From Eubacterium maltosivorans (GTDB taxonomy: Bacteria > Bacillota > Clostridia > Eubacteriales > Eubacteriaceae): 64,000 nucleotides of DNA. Below are positions 15,658-23,881 of this stretch, one piece after another. The notes beneath the pieces were generated by a model, which did no database searches, had not been told where the DNA came from, and saw only the letters and a program-made list of their open reading frames with translations. Position numbers and translations under genes: made by a program. Within the stretch, counting starts at the first letter, position 1; each line of letters starts with the position of its first letter. The DNA is taken from assembly GCF_002441855.2 (NCBI RefSeq), contig NZ_CP029487.1:3224001-3288000 (forward strand), written 5' to 3'.

Positions 15658-17032
15658 AGCAGTCTGTGCCCAGCAGTGGCGTCTGGTCCTTAAGGACAGC
15701 GGCACGCTGGTATTCTATGCCTGCGGAGCCTTCGCTATCGGTGGTCTGCTGCCGCTGTGGCAGTCCGCTGGCCCATTTGTGCTGAACGCTATGGTGCTGT
15801 ACCCACTGTTTCTGCTTAAGCAATGGGCTTCGGAGTCTTTTGCGGCCGAAAAGGAAACGCGGACTCTTGAGAGCCTTCTGTCCGCGAGTGTGGGGAAGAA
15901 ACAGCTGATGTTGGGAAAGGGCGCCTTCTGTCTCGGCGCCTCGGGCGCCAGCTTTTGTTTAAGTCTGGCGCCGCTGCTCATTTTAAAGGCTGCTGTGGGC
16001 GCCCTGCCCGGCGTCACTGGAATGATGCTGTCTGCTGTGGCTGGACTTTTTATCTTGAGCGCAGTGTGCCTGACACTGACGGGGCTGTATGCTTCGGCAG
16101 TCTCCTCCGATGTCCAGGAGGCCGGCAGCCGCGGCCTGCGTTTTTTTATCCCTGTTGTTTTTTGCCTGGCCGTGCTGCTGACACTGGTGTACCAGAGCCA
16201 GACTGAGGCGGCAGTGTTCCTGAGCGCGGTGTTTCTGCTGTTCATGGTTCTGATCTCTGGCTGTATGCTTTGGCGGCTGAAGCAGCTGAATCGGGGCGAT
16301 ATTCTGGCAGATAACAGCGGAAAGGCTCTGGCAGGGGATGGATACCGGCGGGATACCCGCAGCCAGAGCCTGATGGTTTTGGGGCATGAATGGCGTTATT
16401 TTAAAGCGCTGGGGCGTTTCAAGTTCAGCCTTTTAATTTTTACGCTGGCGCCGGCCGTTTTTCTCGTCCTCTGGGACTACTTCTTTGGCGGAGTCAACGC
16501 CTATGCAGCTTTGGCGGTTTTAAGCCTGGGAACGGCCCGGATTACGGTGAACCTGACAGCCTACACCATCGGTGGTGAACGGGCTTACAAAACCCTTGAA
16601 TCCCTTTTGTCCACGCCCATCGGCACAGGAGCGCTGTTTTTGGGGAAGGGACTGCTGGCCCTTCTGTTTTCACTGGTCGTCAGCGTTGTTTCGGCCCTGC
16701 TGGTGCTTGCCGCTTCTGCCCTTATCGGCAGGGAAACACTGTTTTCGCCGGACCAGTGGATACTTCTGGCCGCAGGAATGCTGTTTAGCCTTCTGATGAC
16801 CTATGTCACCGGACTTGCAGCCATGCTGATGAAAAAGCCGCGGCAAGGGCTGTATGTGGCGTCGGCTTTGAGCTTTCTGGCTGCGGTACCGGCTTTGGCG
16901 GTCTGGCTGCTGCCAGGCAGCCCGCTGCTCTGGTCTTCAGGCAGCCTGCTTTTGCTGTTGGCTGTAGATCTGCTGCTGGCCGGGTTTGTCCACAGAAGAA
17001 TAGGCCGGGAACAGCTCATGCGGTGTATTTAA
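15644..17032 (+). CDS. ABC-2 type exporter permease
   Basis: A 462-residue membrane protein with about 12 hydrophobic segments arranged as two ABC-2 half-domains. Both halves contain the same motif just after the first helix pair: EKETRTLESLLSASVGKKQLMLGKG (first part at about residue 65) and GERAYKTLESLLSTPIGTGALFLGKG, so the protein arose by internal duplication of a six-helix unit. The ATG at 15644 overlaps the end of the ATPase gene, implying coupled translation and an obligate pair. The exported substrate is unknown. A hairpin terminator follows directly. Confidence 0.85.
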   Translation: MDGIRAVCAQQWRLVLKDSGTLVFYACGAFAIGGLLPLWQSAGPFVLNAMVLYPLFLLKQWASESFAAEKETRTLESLLSASVGKKQLMLGKGAFCLGASGASFCLSLAPLLILKAAVGALPGVTGMMLSAVAGLFILSAVCLTLTGLYASAVSSDVQEAGSRGLRFFIPVVFCLAVLLTLVYQSQTEAAVFLSAVFLLFMVLISGCMLWRLKQLNRGDILADNSGKALAGDGYRRDTRSQSLMVLGHEWRYFKALGRFKFSLLIFTLAPAVFLVLWDYFFGGVNAYAALAVLSLGTARITVNLTAYTIGGERAYKTLESLLSTPIGTGALFLGKGLLALLFSLVVSVVSALLVLAASALIGRETLFSPDQWILLAAGMLFSLLMTYVTGLAAMLMKKPRQGLYVASALSFLAAVPALAVWLLPGSPLLWSSGSLLLLLAVDLLLAGFVHRRIGREQLMRCI

Positions 17033-17069
17033 AAAAGAGGTGGGGTGCAGAACGCACCCCACCTCTTTT
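17033..17069. terminator. Bidirectional terminator; copy of the recurrent hairpin
   Basis: A 16-bp perfect stem (17033-17048 with 17054-17069) around AGAAC, containing GAGGTGGGGTGC. A and T runs on both sides suit termination of the converging ABC permease and degV genes. It is the most complete copy of the repeated element. Confidence 0.9.
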
Positions 17070-17121
17070 GAGATATGAGCAGAAAAACAGCGCTGTCTGG
17101 CATGCGCTTTCAAAGGGTTCG

Positions 17122-18012
17122 TTACGGGTACACCCGCACGTAATTGTCCGGCAGGGCGTCGAAGAACATGATGCCCAGGCAGTCAACGCCTATATGGACG
17201 GTCAGAGCACTGCCGGCGCCGGCTTCGGGCGTCAGGAAGTGCTTAGTGCCAAATTCTTTGGTCATGTATTTTTTGACCTTTTCCTGGAGCTCGGGCGCAG
17301 TGCTGTTGATCATGCCCACGATCTGATCCTTATCGGCCATACGCTCGTCGATGGAGGCCATCATTTTCTTCAGGGCCTTTTTCTGGCCGCGGACCTTGTC
17401 GAAGGCCAGGATCTGCCCGTCCTTAAAATAAAGGATCGGGACGATTTTGAGCATCTCACCGATAAGGGCCACATTTTTGCTGATACGGCCGCCCTGGGCC
17501 AGCCAGCGGATATCGCCCACCATGAAGAAGATCTGAATATGCTCTGCCAGAAAGCGCATGCTCTCCACGATTTCCTCGTGAGGCTTATGCAGCTTGTCGA
17601 GCTTGAGGCCCTGGTGCAGGATCATCATCATGCCAGTGGTGGCGCATTTAGAGTCTACAATGCTGATTTTGCGCCCCGGGTATTTTTCCAGGAGCTCGGA
17701 GGCGATAAGGCAGGCAGTCTGGTAAGTTCCGGAGAGCCCGGAGGACAGAGCCAGATAGATGACGTCGTCGCCGTTTTTTAAGTGCTTTTCAAAGGTTTCC
17801 TGGTAGGCGAGGGCCTGAACCTGTGAGGTTTTTGGAAAGCTGGATGGATTGTTTTTAACAAAATTGATGACCATTTCGGGGGTAATATCAATACCGTCGT
17901 AATAGGTTTTATCATCAAGGGTGACCGGAATCGGCAGGGATTCAAACTCATAACGGCGCAGAATCTCTTCACTGATGTCACACATTGAATCCACAATAAA
18001 CTTATTTCCCAT
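17122..18012 (-). CDS. DegV-family fatty-acid-binding protein
   Basis: A 296-residue DegV protein. The N-terminus FIVDSMCDISEEILRRY, the loop KTSQVQALAYQETFEKHL (about residue 70) and the SSGLSGTYQTA strand (about 100) are hallmarks, as is DSKCATTGMMMI. DegV (FakB-like) proteins hold a fatty acid in a closed pocket; FakB members present it to the kinase FakA. No fakA lies nearby, so it may serve in lipid transport in general. The C-terminal part shows GVDCLGIMFF near residue 275. GGAGGGG precedes the ATG. It is transcribed alone, towards the ABC exporter, from which it is isolated by the hairpin at 17033-17069. Confidence 0.92.
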   Translation of the reverse strand: MGNKFIVDSMCDISEEILRRYEFESLPIPVTLDDKTYYDGIDITPEMVINFVKNNPSSFPKTSQVQALAYQETFEKHLKNGDDVIYLALSSGLSGTYQTACLIASELLEKYPGRKISIVDSKCATTGMMMILHQGLKLDKLHKPHEEIVESMRFLAEHIQIFFMVGDIRWLAQGGRISKNVALIGEMLKIVPILYFKDGQILAFDKVRGQKKALKKMMASIDERMADKDQIVGMINSTAPELQEKVKKYMTKEFGTKHFLTPEAGAGSALTVHIGVDCLGIMFFDALPDNYVRVYP

Positions 18013-18185
18013 GGTACCCCTCCTTTTTCAAATTTCTTCTACCATTTTAACATGGCAGGCCGCCTTTGACAATTGAGGGTTTTCAGGCTTAAAAGCATCT
18101 TAAATAAAAGGTTTCCTTGCGGCCGGCGGCTTATAATGGTAAAATGAACCGATGAGAAATTGTAATTTACAGAGGAGTCAACAAC

Positions 18186-20336
18186 GTGGAATATTTAATT
18201 GATAAACTGGCACAGGAATTTAATATACGGCCAAAGCAGGTAGAGGAAACCGTGGCGCTCATCGACGCGGGCAACACCATTCCCTTTATCGCCCGTTACC
18301 GCAAGGAGGTCACCGGCAATCTGAGCGACGTTTTGCTGCGTGATCTGGACGCCCGCCTGACCTATCTCAGAAAGCTGCAGAAGCGCAAGGAAGAGATCGC
18401 GGGCAGCATTGAGGAGCAGGGCAAGCTGACGCCTGAGCTGAAAGCTGCCATCGACAAGGCAGCGACGCTGCAGGAGGCTGAGGATCTGTACCTGCCCTAT
18501 AAGCAGAAGAAAAAAACCCGCGCTTCAGCGGCAAAGGAAAAGGGCCTGGAGCCTCTGGCCAATAAAATCTATTTGCAGCTTGACACAGAAGCGGCTCTGG
18601 CAGAGGACGCCAAAAACTACATTGACCCCGAAAAAGGCGTTGAAACCGCTGAGGAGGCCTTGCAGGGGGCCATGGATATCATCGCTGAAACCATCTCGGA
18701 CAATGCGGATTACCGAAAGAAAATCCGCCGGATGGTAACGGAAAAGGGCGCGGTCAAGTCCACAGTCACCAAGGCCTTTGCGGATGAGAAGACAGAATTT
18801 GAAAATTATTATGATTATGGCGAGCCCGTTAAGAAAATCGCCAATCACCGGGTGCTGGCCCTGAACCGGGGCGAAAAGCGTAAGGTGCTGGCTGTGAAAA
18901 TCGTGGACCCGGCAGAGGAAATCCTGGATTACCTGAAGAAATCCATCCTCCGCGACAAAGCCAGCAGCTATCTGGTGAGCGCCATTGAGGACAGCTATAA
19001 GCGTCTGATTTTCCCGTCCATCGAGCGCGAGATCCGTACTGAGCTCAAGGAAAAAGCTGAAGAATCTGCCATTAAGATGTTTGCGCTCAATCTGAAAAAG
19101 CTTCTGCTTCAGCCGCCCTTTAAGGATAAAACCACCATGGGCTTTGATCCGGCCTTCCGTACTGGGTGTAAAATCGCGGTTCTGGACCCTATGGGCAAGC
19201 TCCTGGATACAGCTACAGTCTATCCGACCGAGCCGAAAAATGAGGTGGCAAAATCCGAAAAGATTCTGCTGGGCATGATCGAAAAATACAAGGTGGACAT
19301 CATCTCCATCGGCAACGGTACCGCCTCCCGTGAATCCGAGCAGTTTGTGGCTGAGATGCTTAAGAAAACCGACCGCCCGGTGCAGTACATTGTGGTCAAC
19401 GAAGCTGGTGCGTCGGTGTACTCGGCCTCGGAGCTGGGCGCTGAGGAATACCCGGACATCAACGTTTCCCTGAGAGGGGCCATCTCCATTGCGGGCCGCC
19501 TGCAGGACCCTCTGTCCGATCTGGTAAAGATCGATCCCAAACATATCGGAGTGGGCCAGTACCAGCACGACGTCAATCAGAAAGAGCTTGAAAAGGTTCT
19601 GGACGATACGGTGGAGGACGCGGTCAACAATGTTGGTGTCAACATTAACCGGGCGTCTGTGTCCCTCCTAAAGCACGTGGCAGGGGTCAACAAAACCATT
19701 GCGAAAAATATCATTGACTATCGTGAGCAGAACGGTAAATTCGGGAGCCGTAAGGAGATCAAAAAGGTCAAGGGGCTGGGTGCAAAGGCCTTTGAACAGT
19801 GCGCGGGCTTCCTGCGGATCGACGATGGGGACAATATTCTGGACAACACCGGTGTCCATCCCGAATCCTATAAAGCGGTTCAGAACTTACTGAAAAGTAT
19901 GGGGCTGACCACCGCTGACCTGGAGGCAGATAAGCTGGCCGAAACGGTCACCCGGCTCAACGCTCTGGACATAAAGGCGACAGCGGCGATGCTGGAAATT
20001 GGTGAGCCGACTCTGCGGGACATCATCAAGGAACTGAAAAAGCCGGGCCGCGACCCCCGCGACTCTGCGCCAAAGCCACACCTTAAATCCGATGTTCTGA
20101 GCATTGAGGACCTGAAGCCAGACATGGAGCTGGTGGGCACTGTGCGCAACGTCATCGACTTTGGCGCTTTCGTGGATATTGGGGTGCACCAGGACGGTCT
20201 GGTCCACATCTCCCAGATCAGCGACCGTTATATCTCCCATCCCACCGATGTTTTATCCGTTGGCGACGTGGTTACCGTCAAGGTGCTGTCTGTAGATGTG
20301 GAGCGCAAGCGGATCGGTCTGTCTATGCTCATTTAA
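18186..20336 (+). CDS. tex: Tex-family RNA-binding transcription accessory protein
   Basis: A 716-residue Tex protein, close to the usual 720-780. In order: the helical N-terminal domain with IPFIARYRKEVTGNL (about residues 33-47), the YqgF/RNase H-like domain starting GFDPAFRTGCKIAVLD (about 319), paired helix-hairpin-helix elements (VAGVNKTIAKNIIDYRE and KKVKGLGAKAFEQCAGFLR, about 500-545), and the C-terminal S1 domain (VGTVRNVIDFGAFVDIG, about 650). Tex binds nucleic acids and supports transcription and translation fitness in many bacteria. The start is the GTG at 18186 with GAGGAG upstream. A TATAAT at 18132-18137 marks its probable promoter. It is a single gene ahead of the MATE leader. 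Confidence 0.95.
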   Translation: MEYLIDKLAQEFNIRPKQVEETVALIDAGNTIPFIARYRKEVTGNLSDVLLRDLDARLTYLRKLQKRKEEIAGSIEEQGKLTPELKAAIDKAATLQEAEDLYLPYKQKKKTRASAAKEKGLEPLANKIYLQLDTEAALAEDAKNYIDPEKGVETAEEALQGAMDIIAETISDNADYRKKIRRMVTEKGAVKSTVTKAFADEKTEFENYYDYGEPVKKIANHRVLALNRGEKRKVLAVKIVDPAEEILDYLKKSILRDKASSYLVSAIEDSYKRLIFPSIEREIRTELKEKAEESAIKMFALNLKKLLLQPPFKDKTTMGFDPAFRTGCKIAVLDPMGKLLDTATVYPTEPKNEVAKSEKILLGMIEKYKVDIISIGNGTASRESEQFVAEMLKKTDRPVQYIVVNEAGASVYSASELGAEEYPDINVSLRGAISIAGRLQDPLSDLVKIDPKHIGVGQYQHDVNQKELEKVLDDTVEDAVNNVGVNINRASVSLLKHVAGVNKTIAKNIIDYREQNGKFGSRKEIKKVKGLGAKAFEQCAGFLRIDDGDNILDNTGVHPESYKAVQNLLKSMGLTTADLEADKLAETVTRLNALDIKATAAMLEIGEPTLRDIIKELKKPGRDPRDSAPKPHLKSDVLSIEDLKPDMELVGTVRNVIDFGAFVDIGVHQDGLVHISQISDRYISHPTDVLSVGDVVTVKVLSVDVERKRIGLSMLI

Positions 20337-20352
20337 CAAATCCTTAAAAAAC

Positions 20353-20381
20353 TTGCCGTATTCGCAGAAATGTGGTAAATT
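20353..20381 (+). promoter_or_regulatory. Promoter of the MATE gene leader
   Basis: TTGCCG (20353-20358), 17 bases, TAAATT (20376-20381). Transcription would start near 20388, just before the folded leader. Confidence 0.65.
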
Positions 20382-20400
20382 ATATTAAACTAAAAATTAA

Positions 20401-20499
20401 ACGCTGGGCGCTCCTGTCGCCGGACAGGGACGCCGCTCTAAAGCGCTGATTTCTTACACCGTAGGCCATGGGGTGTGAGGAATCAGCGCTTTTATTTTT
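20401..20499 (+). promoter_or_regulatory. Candidate riboswitch/attenuator (guanidine-IV, mepA-motif, suspected)
   Basis: The leader has a closing helix CGCT/AGCG (20402-20405 with 20442-20445), an internal hairpin (20407-20418 with 20423-20434, loop GCCG), and a 21-bp terminator stem (20440-20460 with 20472-20492) followed by TTATTTTT and, at once, the ribosome site of the MATE gene. The 3' strand of the closing helix lies inside the 5' arm of the terminator, so the two are mutually exclusive. This is typical riboswitch architecture. The guanidine-IV class was first named the mepA motif for its link to MATE pumps in Clostridia; the class assignment here is by context only. Confidence 0.6.
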
Positions 20500-20511
20500 C
20501 AGGAGGAGAAT

Positions 20512-21849
20512 ATGGAAAAAACAGAAATAATTACAGGCCGTCTGCCAAAAATCTTTGTGCACTATGTGTCACTCAATGTCCTCAGTATGATTGGGATGTC
20601 CTGCTATATTCTGGCAGATACAGTGTTTGTGGCAGGCGGCGTGGGCAACAGCGGCCTGGCGGCCCTGAATCTGGTGCTGCCGGCCTACAGCTTTATTAAC
20701 GGCGCGGGCCTCATGCTTGGAATGGGCGGCGCGACCAGGTACGCGGTTCTGAGGGGAGAGGGACGGGATGCGGCGGCGGACAGGGTCTTTACCCAGGCGC
20801 TGGCGCTGGGAGCGGCCATAGGATGTGTGCTGACGCTGACTGGCTTTTTTTTCACACCTGCCCTTGCCAGACTGCTGGGGGCAGAGGGTGCGATCCTCCA
20901 GCTTTCAGTCCGCTACCTGAGGACGATCCTGCTTTTCTCATGCGCTTTTATGATCAATAATATTCTGGTCTGCTTTATCCGCAATGACGGAAGCCCCCAG
21001 CTCTCCATGGCAGCGATGCTGACAGGAAGCTTCAGCAATATTGTGCTGGATTATGTTTTCATCTTTCCTATGGGGATGGGGATGTTTGGAGCGGCTCTGG
21101 CAACAGGGCTGGCGCCAGTGCTCAGCATGCTGGTGCTGTCCCTGCATTTTATACGGCGGCAGAACCACTTTCGGCCAGTGGCGTGCAGGCCGAAAATAAG
21201 GACAGTGCAGGAGATTTTGGCAACAGGACTGCCGTCCTTTGTTACAGAGTTTTCCTCTGGGATCATTATCCTGCTGTTTAACTTTACGATCCTGCGCTTG
21301 TCCGGCACTGTCGGCGTGGCGGCCTATGGAGTGATCTCAAACATTGCGCTGATTGCGGTGGCGGTTTTTACCGGGATCGCCCAGGGCATACAGCCCATTA
21401 TCAGTGTAAATTACGGCGCGGAAAAGACAGAGCGTGTATGGTGGGCCTACGGGGCGGCGATTCTGCTGGGGGTAATTTCAGGGCTGCTGTTCCTGGTGTT
21501 CGGGCTTCTGGCGGCAGAGGACATTGTGGGCATATTCAACCGGGAGGGAGATATGGAGATGACCCGGATTGCCTCAGCCGGTATTCACTTGTATTTTATG
21601 GCTTTTCTGTTTATGGGGGCCAATATTGTGACGACCTCATTCTTCGCCTCCATCAACCGTCCGGGACCGTCCTTTGCGGTTTCCATCCTCCGGGGCCTGG
21701 CCGCTGTGGTGGTCTTTTTGCTTGTTCTGCCGCCTGCTCTGGGTATGGACGGTGTGTGGCTGACCATTCCGGCCGCAGAGCTGACCACGCTTTTTATTTC
21801 AGGGATCCTTTTATACCGCGCAAGGCTAGAAAATAAAAAAATTCATTGA
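20512..21849 (+). CDS. MATE-family multidrug efflux transporter (MepA-like)
   Basis: A 445-residue membrane protein with 12 helices in two bundles of six. The pattern VLSMIGMSCYILADTVFVAGGVG (first part, about residues 20-39) near the first helix, LVLPAYSFINGAGLMLGMGGAT (about 60) and GIAQGIQPIISVNYGA (about 290) are typical of the MATE DinF/MepA group. Such pumps expel cationic compounds using sodium or proton gradients. AGGAGGAG lies just before the ATG and directly after the leader terminator, so expression probably depends on the leader decision. The promoter of the carD-type gene overlaps its stop codon. Confidence 0.92.
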   Translation: MEKTEIITGRLPKIFVHYVSLNVLSMIGMSCYILADTVFVAGGVGNSGLAALNLVLPAYSFINGAGLMLGMGGATRYAVLRGEGRDAAADRVFTQALALGAAIGCVLTLTGFFFTPALARLLGAEGAILQLSVRYLRTILLFSCAFMINNILVCFIRNDGSPQLSMAAMLTGSFSNIVLDYVFIFPMGMGMFGAALATGLAPVLSMLVLSLHFIRRQNHFRPVACRPKIRTVQEILATGLPSFVTEFSSGIIILLFNFTILRLSGTVGVAAYGVISNIALIAVAVFTGIAQGIQPIISVNYGAEKTERVWWAYGAAILLGVISGLLFLVFGLLAAEDIVGIFNREGDMEMTRIASAGIHLYFMAFLFMGANIVTTSFFASINRPGPSFAVSILRGLAAVVVFLLVLPPALGMDGVWLTIPAAELTTLFISGILLYRARLENKKIH

Positions 21850-21874
21850 CAAAGCATTAAATTTCTTATAAAAT
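21846..21874 (+). promoter_or_regulatory. Sigma-70 promoter of the CarD-family gene
   Basis: Consensus TTGACA (21846-21851), 17 bases, TAAAAT (21869-21874). The -35 hexamer contains the TGA stop codon of the MATE gene. Confidence 0.85.
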
Positions 21875-21935
21875 ATTACATTTATGTTTTATTTATGGTA
21901 TAATGAAAGCAGCAATTATGATTGAGGTGTATATA

Positions 21936-22409
21936 ATGTACGAAATCGGCGATAAAATTGTATATCCAATGCATGGTGCAGGTGTGGTCAAAGACATCGA
22001 GGAAAAAGAAATTTTTGATACCACCCAGATGTACTATTTAATGGAAATTGTATCTGAGGGAATGGAAATCCTGATTCCTGTAGACAAAGCGGACGAGGTT
22101 GGTGTACGTGATATAGTAACATCCGATGTCATTGAAAAAATGCTCGACAGCCTTGAGGGGCCGAGCGACCAGATGAACGGCAACTGGAGCAAGCGGTACC
22201 AGGATAATATGGATATCCTGAAAAGCGGCGATATTTTTGACGTTGCCAAGGTCGTGAAAAACCTGACGCTGCTGGACCGGAAAAAGGGACTTTCAACCGG
22301 AGAGAAAAAAATGCTGACCTCCGCCAGAAACTTTCTCATCAGTGAGATGGTGTTGGTACAGGGCAGGAGCAAAGAAGAATCGCTTCAGGTTATAGAAGAA
22401 AAAATTTAG
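21936..22409 (+). CDS. CarD/CdnL-family RNA polymerase-binding regulator
   Basis: A 157-residue protein. The N-terminal CarD_CdnL_TRCF Tudor-like domain begins MYEIGDKIVYPMHGAGVVKD and binds the RNA polymerase beta subunit; the C-terminal helical part (about residues 80-157, WSKRYQDNMDILKSGD through AEKKMLTSARNFL-like helices) contacts promoter DNA. CarD proteins stabilise open complexes at housekeeping promoters. The ATG at 21936 (TGAGGTG upstream, 7 bases) fits the family start; an upstream ATG at 21903 would add 11 unrelated residues. In many Firmicutes carD is followed by a PIN/TRAM gene and isoprenoid genes, and here the PIN/TRAM gene is present. Confidence 0.92.
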   Translation: MYEIGDKIVYPMHGAGVVKDIEEKEIFDTTQMYYLMEIVSEGMEILIPVDKADEVGVRDIVTSDVIEKMLDSLEGPSDQMNGNWSKRYQDNMDILKSGDIFDVAKVVKNLTLLDRKKGLSTGEKKMLTSARNFLISEMVLVQGRSKEESLQVIEEKI

Positions 22410-22441
22410 CGCGATCTGGACGCGTAAGGCGATGATTTAGA

Positions 22442-22474
22442 AAAGAGTTGTCATTTATGACAGCTCTTTCTTTG
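22442..22474 (+). terminator. Terminator after the CarD-family gene
   Basis: AAAGAGTTGTCAT (22442-22454) pairs with ATGACAGCTCTTT (22457-22469) with one wobble, followed by CTTTG. Confidence 0.75.
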
Positions 22475-22557
22475 TATGATGCTTTTGGTTTAACAGATTT
22501 TTAAGGCTAATCGTGATATAATAAAAATATTATGAATGGAAAGGAGGTGAACATGAA

Positions 22558-23664
22558 ATGCTGCAAAAATTTTTAAGAGTATGTTTTTCGATTTTGGGCG
22601 TTCTGCTGGGGAGTGCTCTGGCACAGATGGTGATCATCAATGAGTGGATTCAGGCGACTCTGCGCATCCAATTTACACCGGAAATCGAGCTGGGAACTTA
22701 TATTGTTATTATGGTTTTATGTGGACTTATCTTTTTTATTTTCTTCCCTCTTATACTCAAGGGGGTTAAAAATCTTACCAAAATGGTGGAAGCCAGTATG
22801 GAAGATGTCCGGCTCGTCGACATTGCTCTGGGCGTCGGAGGTTTGGTGATCGGCCTGATCATCGCAATGCTGATCAGCTTTGCTTTTTATCAGATCCCGT
22901 TTCCGTGGGTCAGCAGCCTTCTGACTGCAGTGATCTATATCGTCCTGGGTTACCTGGGCTTTACGCTGCCAGTTAAGAAAAGAGACGATATTGTGGCTGC
23001 GATTCAGTCAGGAAAAAAGGACCGGGACAGCGCTGCCTCAACCCGGAAGATCTCAAAGAAAAAGAACAATGCTGCGGCCAAGGTGCTGGACACCAGCGTG
23101 GTTATCGATGGCCGTATCTACGATATCTGCAAGGTCGGGTTTATGGAGGGGCCGCTTATCGTCCCGGTCTTTGTGCTCAATGAGCTCCAGCTTATCGCGG
23201 ATTCCTCGGATGATCTCAAGCGTAACCGCGGACGGAGAGGCCTGGATATCATCAACAAGATGCAGAATGATCTGGACGTACCGGTACAGATATCTGAGGA
23301 GGATTACGACGATATTCAGGAGGTTGACGCCAAGCTGGTGCGGATGGCCAAGGAAACCAAATGTAAAATCCTGACCAATGATTACAATCTGAACAAGGTA
23401 GCAACGGTTCAGGGCGCCGAGGTTTTAAATATCAACGAGCTGGCCAACGCCGTGAAGCCGGTGGTGCTGCCCGGTGAGGAGATGAAGGTGCTGCTGGTAA
23501 AAGCCGGCAAGGAATCCGGTCAGGCGGTTGCCTACCTGGACGACGGCACCATGATCGTTGTGGAAAACGGCAGGAAGTATATCGGTGACAACATTACCGT
23601 GATCGTCACCAGTATCCTGCAGACCGCCGCGGGACGGATGATCTTTGCGAAGCCGAGAAAATGA
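22558..23664 (+). CDS. PIN/TRAM-domain membrane protein (YacL-like)
   Basis: A 368-residue protein. Four hydrophobic segments occupy about residues 5-135. A PIN nuclease-like domain follows, starting VLDTSVVIDGRIYDICKVGF (about 180) with the acidic residues of the metal site (D in LDTS, E in VLNELQLIAD, D in LTNDYNLN). A TRAM domain closes the protein (EEMKVLLVKAGKESGQAVAYLDDGTMIVV, first part near 310). The family (YacL in Bacillus) sits after carD and is thought to act on RNA at the membrane; its target is unknown. GGAGGTG precedes the ATG. TATAAT near 22516 may be its promoter. Confidence 0.92.
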   Translation: MLQKFLRVCFSILGVLLGSALAQMVIINEWIQATLRIQFTPEIELGTYIVIMVLCGLIFFIFFPLILKGVKNLTKMVEASMEDVRLVDIALGVGGLVIGLIIAMLISFAFYQIPFPWVSSLLTAVIYIVLGYLGFTLPVKKRDDIVAAIQSGKKDRDSAASTRKISKKKNNAAAKVLDTSVVIDGRIYDICKVGFMEGPLIVPVFVLNELQLIADSSDDLKRNRGRRGLDIINKMQNDLDVPVQISEEDYDDIQEVDAKLVRMAKETKCKILTNDYNLNKVATVQGAEVLNINELANAVKPVVLPGEEMKVLLVKAGKESGQAVAYLDDGTMIVVENGRKYIGDNITVIVTSILQTAAGRMIFAKPRK

Positions 23665-23682
23665 TGAAACAGAAGCGGGTTT

Positions 23683-23715
23683 GCCCGGTGCTTTCAGCAA
23701 ACGAAAGCATCGGGC
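23683..23715 (+). terminator. Hairpin after the PIN/TRAM gene
   Basis: GCCCGGTGCTTTC (23683-23695) pairs with GAAAGCATCGGGC (23703-23715), 13 bp with one wobble. Little of a T run follows, so it may protect the 3' end as well as terminate. Confidence 0.55.
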
Positions 23716-23733
23716 TTACATAACAGACCTTAC

Positions 23734-23862
23734 AAATGGAAAATGGAAAATTCAGGGACCAATCCGCTGTCGGCAGATTGGATTGCGGCCGCAGGCCGCT
23801 GTTTTAATCGCTTTTACGTAAGTAAAAGGGCACTTTCATTTTCCATTCTCAATTTTCAATTT
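23734..23862. repeat. MITE-like element (imperfect terminal inverted repeats)
   Basis: The left end AAATGGAAAATGGAAAAT and the right end ATTTTCCATTCTCAATTTTC are imperfect inverted repeats enclosing about 75 bases of much higher GC, including GCGGCCGCAGGCCGC. It encodes nothing. Similar 100-200 bp AT-ended elements are scattered in clostridial genomes; whether this one is repeated cannot be seen here. Confidence 0.4.
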
Positions 23863-23881
23863 ATTAAGACGGAGATGAAAC

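Noticed and set aside
18525-19568. A 347-codon minus-strand frame inside tex
   Set aside because: It is a shadow of the Tex reading frame; composition is H/F/L-rich with no domain and no start signal.
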